A stretch of 6,460 nucleotides of DNA from Planctomycetaceae bacterium (GTDB lineage Bacteria > Planctomycetota > Planctomycetia > Pirellulales > Pirellulaceae), in assembly GCA_018658605.1 (NCBI GenBank), contig JABHUV010000143.1, forward strand, positions 1 to 6,460, written 5' to 3'. Numbering within the stretch: the stretch's first letter is position 1; every line of letters starts with the position of its first letter. Below are positions 5,564 through 6,460 of the stretch, piece after piece. The notes under the pieces are model-generated. The model did no database searches. It saw only the letters and a list, made by a program, of their open reading frames with translations, and was not told the origin of the DNA. The position numbers were made by a program, and so were the translations under genes.

Positions 5564-6460
5564 TCACGCGAGAATATCATGGATGACTTTGCCGTGGACA
5601 TCCGTTAGCCGGAAATCACGACCGCTGTAACGATAGGTGAGTTTTTCGTGGTCCAGTCCCATGATGTGCAGCATCGTCGCGTGTAGGTCATGCACGTGTG
5701 CTCGGCTCTCAACCGCCGTCAATCCAAACTCATCGGTAGCTCCGTAAGAGAAGCCCTGCTTGACTCCACCACCGGCCATCCAGATCGTAAATCCATAATG
5801 ATCGTGATCGCGTCCTTTTTGCCCTTCGGAAGTTGGAGCACGGCCGAATTCCCCCCCCCACATTACCAACGTGTCCTCCAACATTCCACGCTGTTTCAAA
5901 TCCTGCAGTAATGCTGCAATGCCCTGATCGCACGCATCGGCCAATCGTTTGTGACCACCGACGATATCGCCGTGCCCGGTATCCCAGGCAATGTCATATC
6001 CATCGATGGATAGCGACAGTTGTACCATCCGCACACCGCGCTCGACCATCCGCCGCGCTAACAAGCAGCCTTTTCCGTATTGTGTAGGCCCGTACAAGTC
6101 CAGTGTTTTTTGTGTCTCACGCGTGACATCGAATACATCCGGTACGGCAAATTGCATCCGAAAAGCCATTTCCATCGCCGCAATATTGGATTCGAGGCCG
6201 GCGTCCTGTTGCTGATTTCTCAGATCGATATTATTGAGCTGTGTTAGGAGATCAGCCTGTTGGCGTTGCGAAGATCGTTGTAAATATTGATTTTTCAGAT
6301 CCGCGACGACCCGATCCGGATGCATCGAGTTGATATTCACATAACAACCGCTGTAGGCGCCTGGAAGAAAGCTGTTACCGTAGTTGGCAGCCTTGCCTCG
6401 TGCCTGTGCATGCGGTGACAACGCAACGAATCCAGGGAGGTTATCGGTTTCCGCACCTAA
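5564..6460 (-). CDS. Second DUF1501 family protein (N-terminus outside window)
   Basis: The minus frame is open from the right edge (first full codon 6458-6460) to a TGA at 5564-5566, giving 298 C-terminal residues. It begins LGAETDNLPGFVALSPH, continuing into ANYGNSFLPGAYSGCYVNIN (visible 25-44), which is typical of the middle of DUF1501 proteins. Later motifs are GKGCLLARRMVERGVRMVQL (130-149, the first three residues being loop), YDIAWDTGHGD (155-165), H170, LVMWGGEFGRAP (198-209), GRDHDHYG (216-223), FTIWMAGGGVKQGFSYG (224-240) and the C-terminal MLHIMGLDHEKLTYRYSGRDFRLTDVHG. It belongs to a different subfamily from the plus-strand DUF1501 (GRDHDHYG against GRDHW; W-D-T-G-H against W-D-H-H-W), so the pair is not a recent duplication. 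In planctomycetes this subtype often follows a DUF1549/DUF1553 cytochrome gene, which would lie to the right. A G9 run encodes part of the WGGEF motif. Confidence 0.95.
   Translation of the reverse strand, partial: LGAETDNLPGFVALSPHAQARGKAANYGNSFLPGAYSGCYVNINSMHPDRVVADLKNQYLQRSSQRQQADLLTQLNNIDLRNQQQDAGLESNIAAMEMAFRMQFAVPDVFDVTRETQKTLDLYGPTQYGKGCLLARRMVERGVRMVQLSLSIDGYDIAWDTGHGDIVGGHKRLADACDQGIAALLQDLKQRGMLEDTLVMWGGEFGRAPTSEGQKGRDHDHYGFTIWMAGGGVKQGFSYGATDEFGLTAVESRAHVHDLHATMLHIMGLDHEKLTYRYSGRDFRLTDVHGKVIHDILA

Overview
The window most likely comes from a planctomycete (Pirellulales/Planctomycetales-type). This rests on gene families rather than composition. There are two different DUF1501 proteins, a secreted PQQ-like beta-propeller beginning with the 'QWRGPNNTGVS' signature common in that phylum, and a secreted YVTN-type beta-propeller that carries a c-type heme motif. 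Species cannot be determined from the sequence.

Layout. Positions 1-1662 (minus) hold the first 554 residues of an exported YVTN/cytochrome-c propeller whose C-terminus lies beyond the left edge. Positions 1663-2458 are mostly non-genic. They hold a structured, minus-oriented leader-like stretch (hairpin 1796-1853), one copy of a 41-bp repeat (1911-1951), a 33-bp imperfect palindrome (2164-2196) and a doubtful ORF (2086-2403). Positions 2459-2611 (plus) encode a 50-residue lipoprotein with a strong ribosome binding site. Positions 2612-2747 hold a second, inverted copy of the 41-bp repeat (2636-2676). Positions 2760-4085 and 4192-5532 (plus) encode a secreted PQQ-like propeller and a Tat-exported DUF1501 protein that starts at TTG. 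Positions 5564-6460 (minus) are the C-terminal 298 residues of a second DUF1501 protein whose start lies beyond the right edge. It converges on the first DUF1501 gene with only 31 bp between them.

How the parts may work together. All confidently called proteins carry export signals (Sec, lipobox or Tat), except the right-hand gene, whose N-terminus is not visible. The window therefore looks like a cell-envelope or periplasmic gene neighbourhood of the planctomycete cytochrome/DUF1501/beta-propeller kind. The biochemical role of such clusters is poorly defined, so no substrate is assigned here.

The most unusual signal is the pair of 41-bp inverted repeats, identical at 38 of 41 positions. Each contains TATAATG and points outward: one toward the minus-strand propeller gene, the other toward the PQQ/DUF1501 gene pair. 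They could be a shared promoter/operator or leader element coordinating divergent genes, or the ends or remnants of a dispersed element enclosing the lipoprotein gene. No CRISPR array, tRNA, rRNA or transposase was seen.
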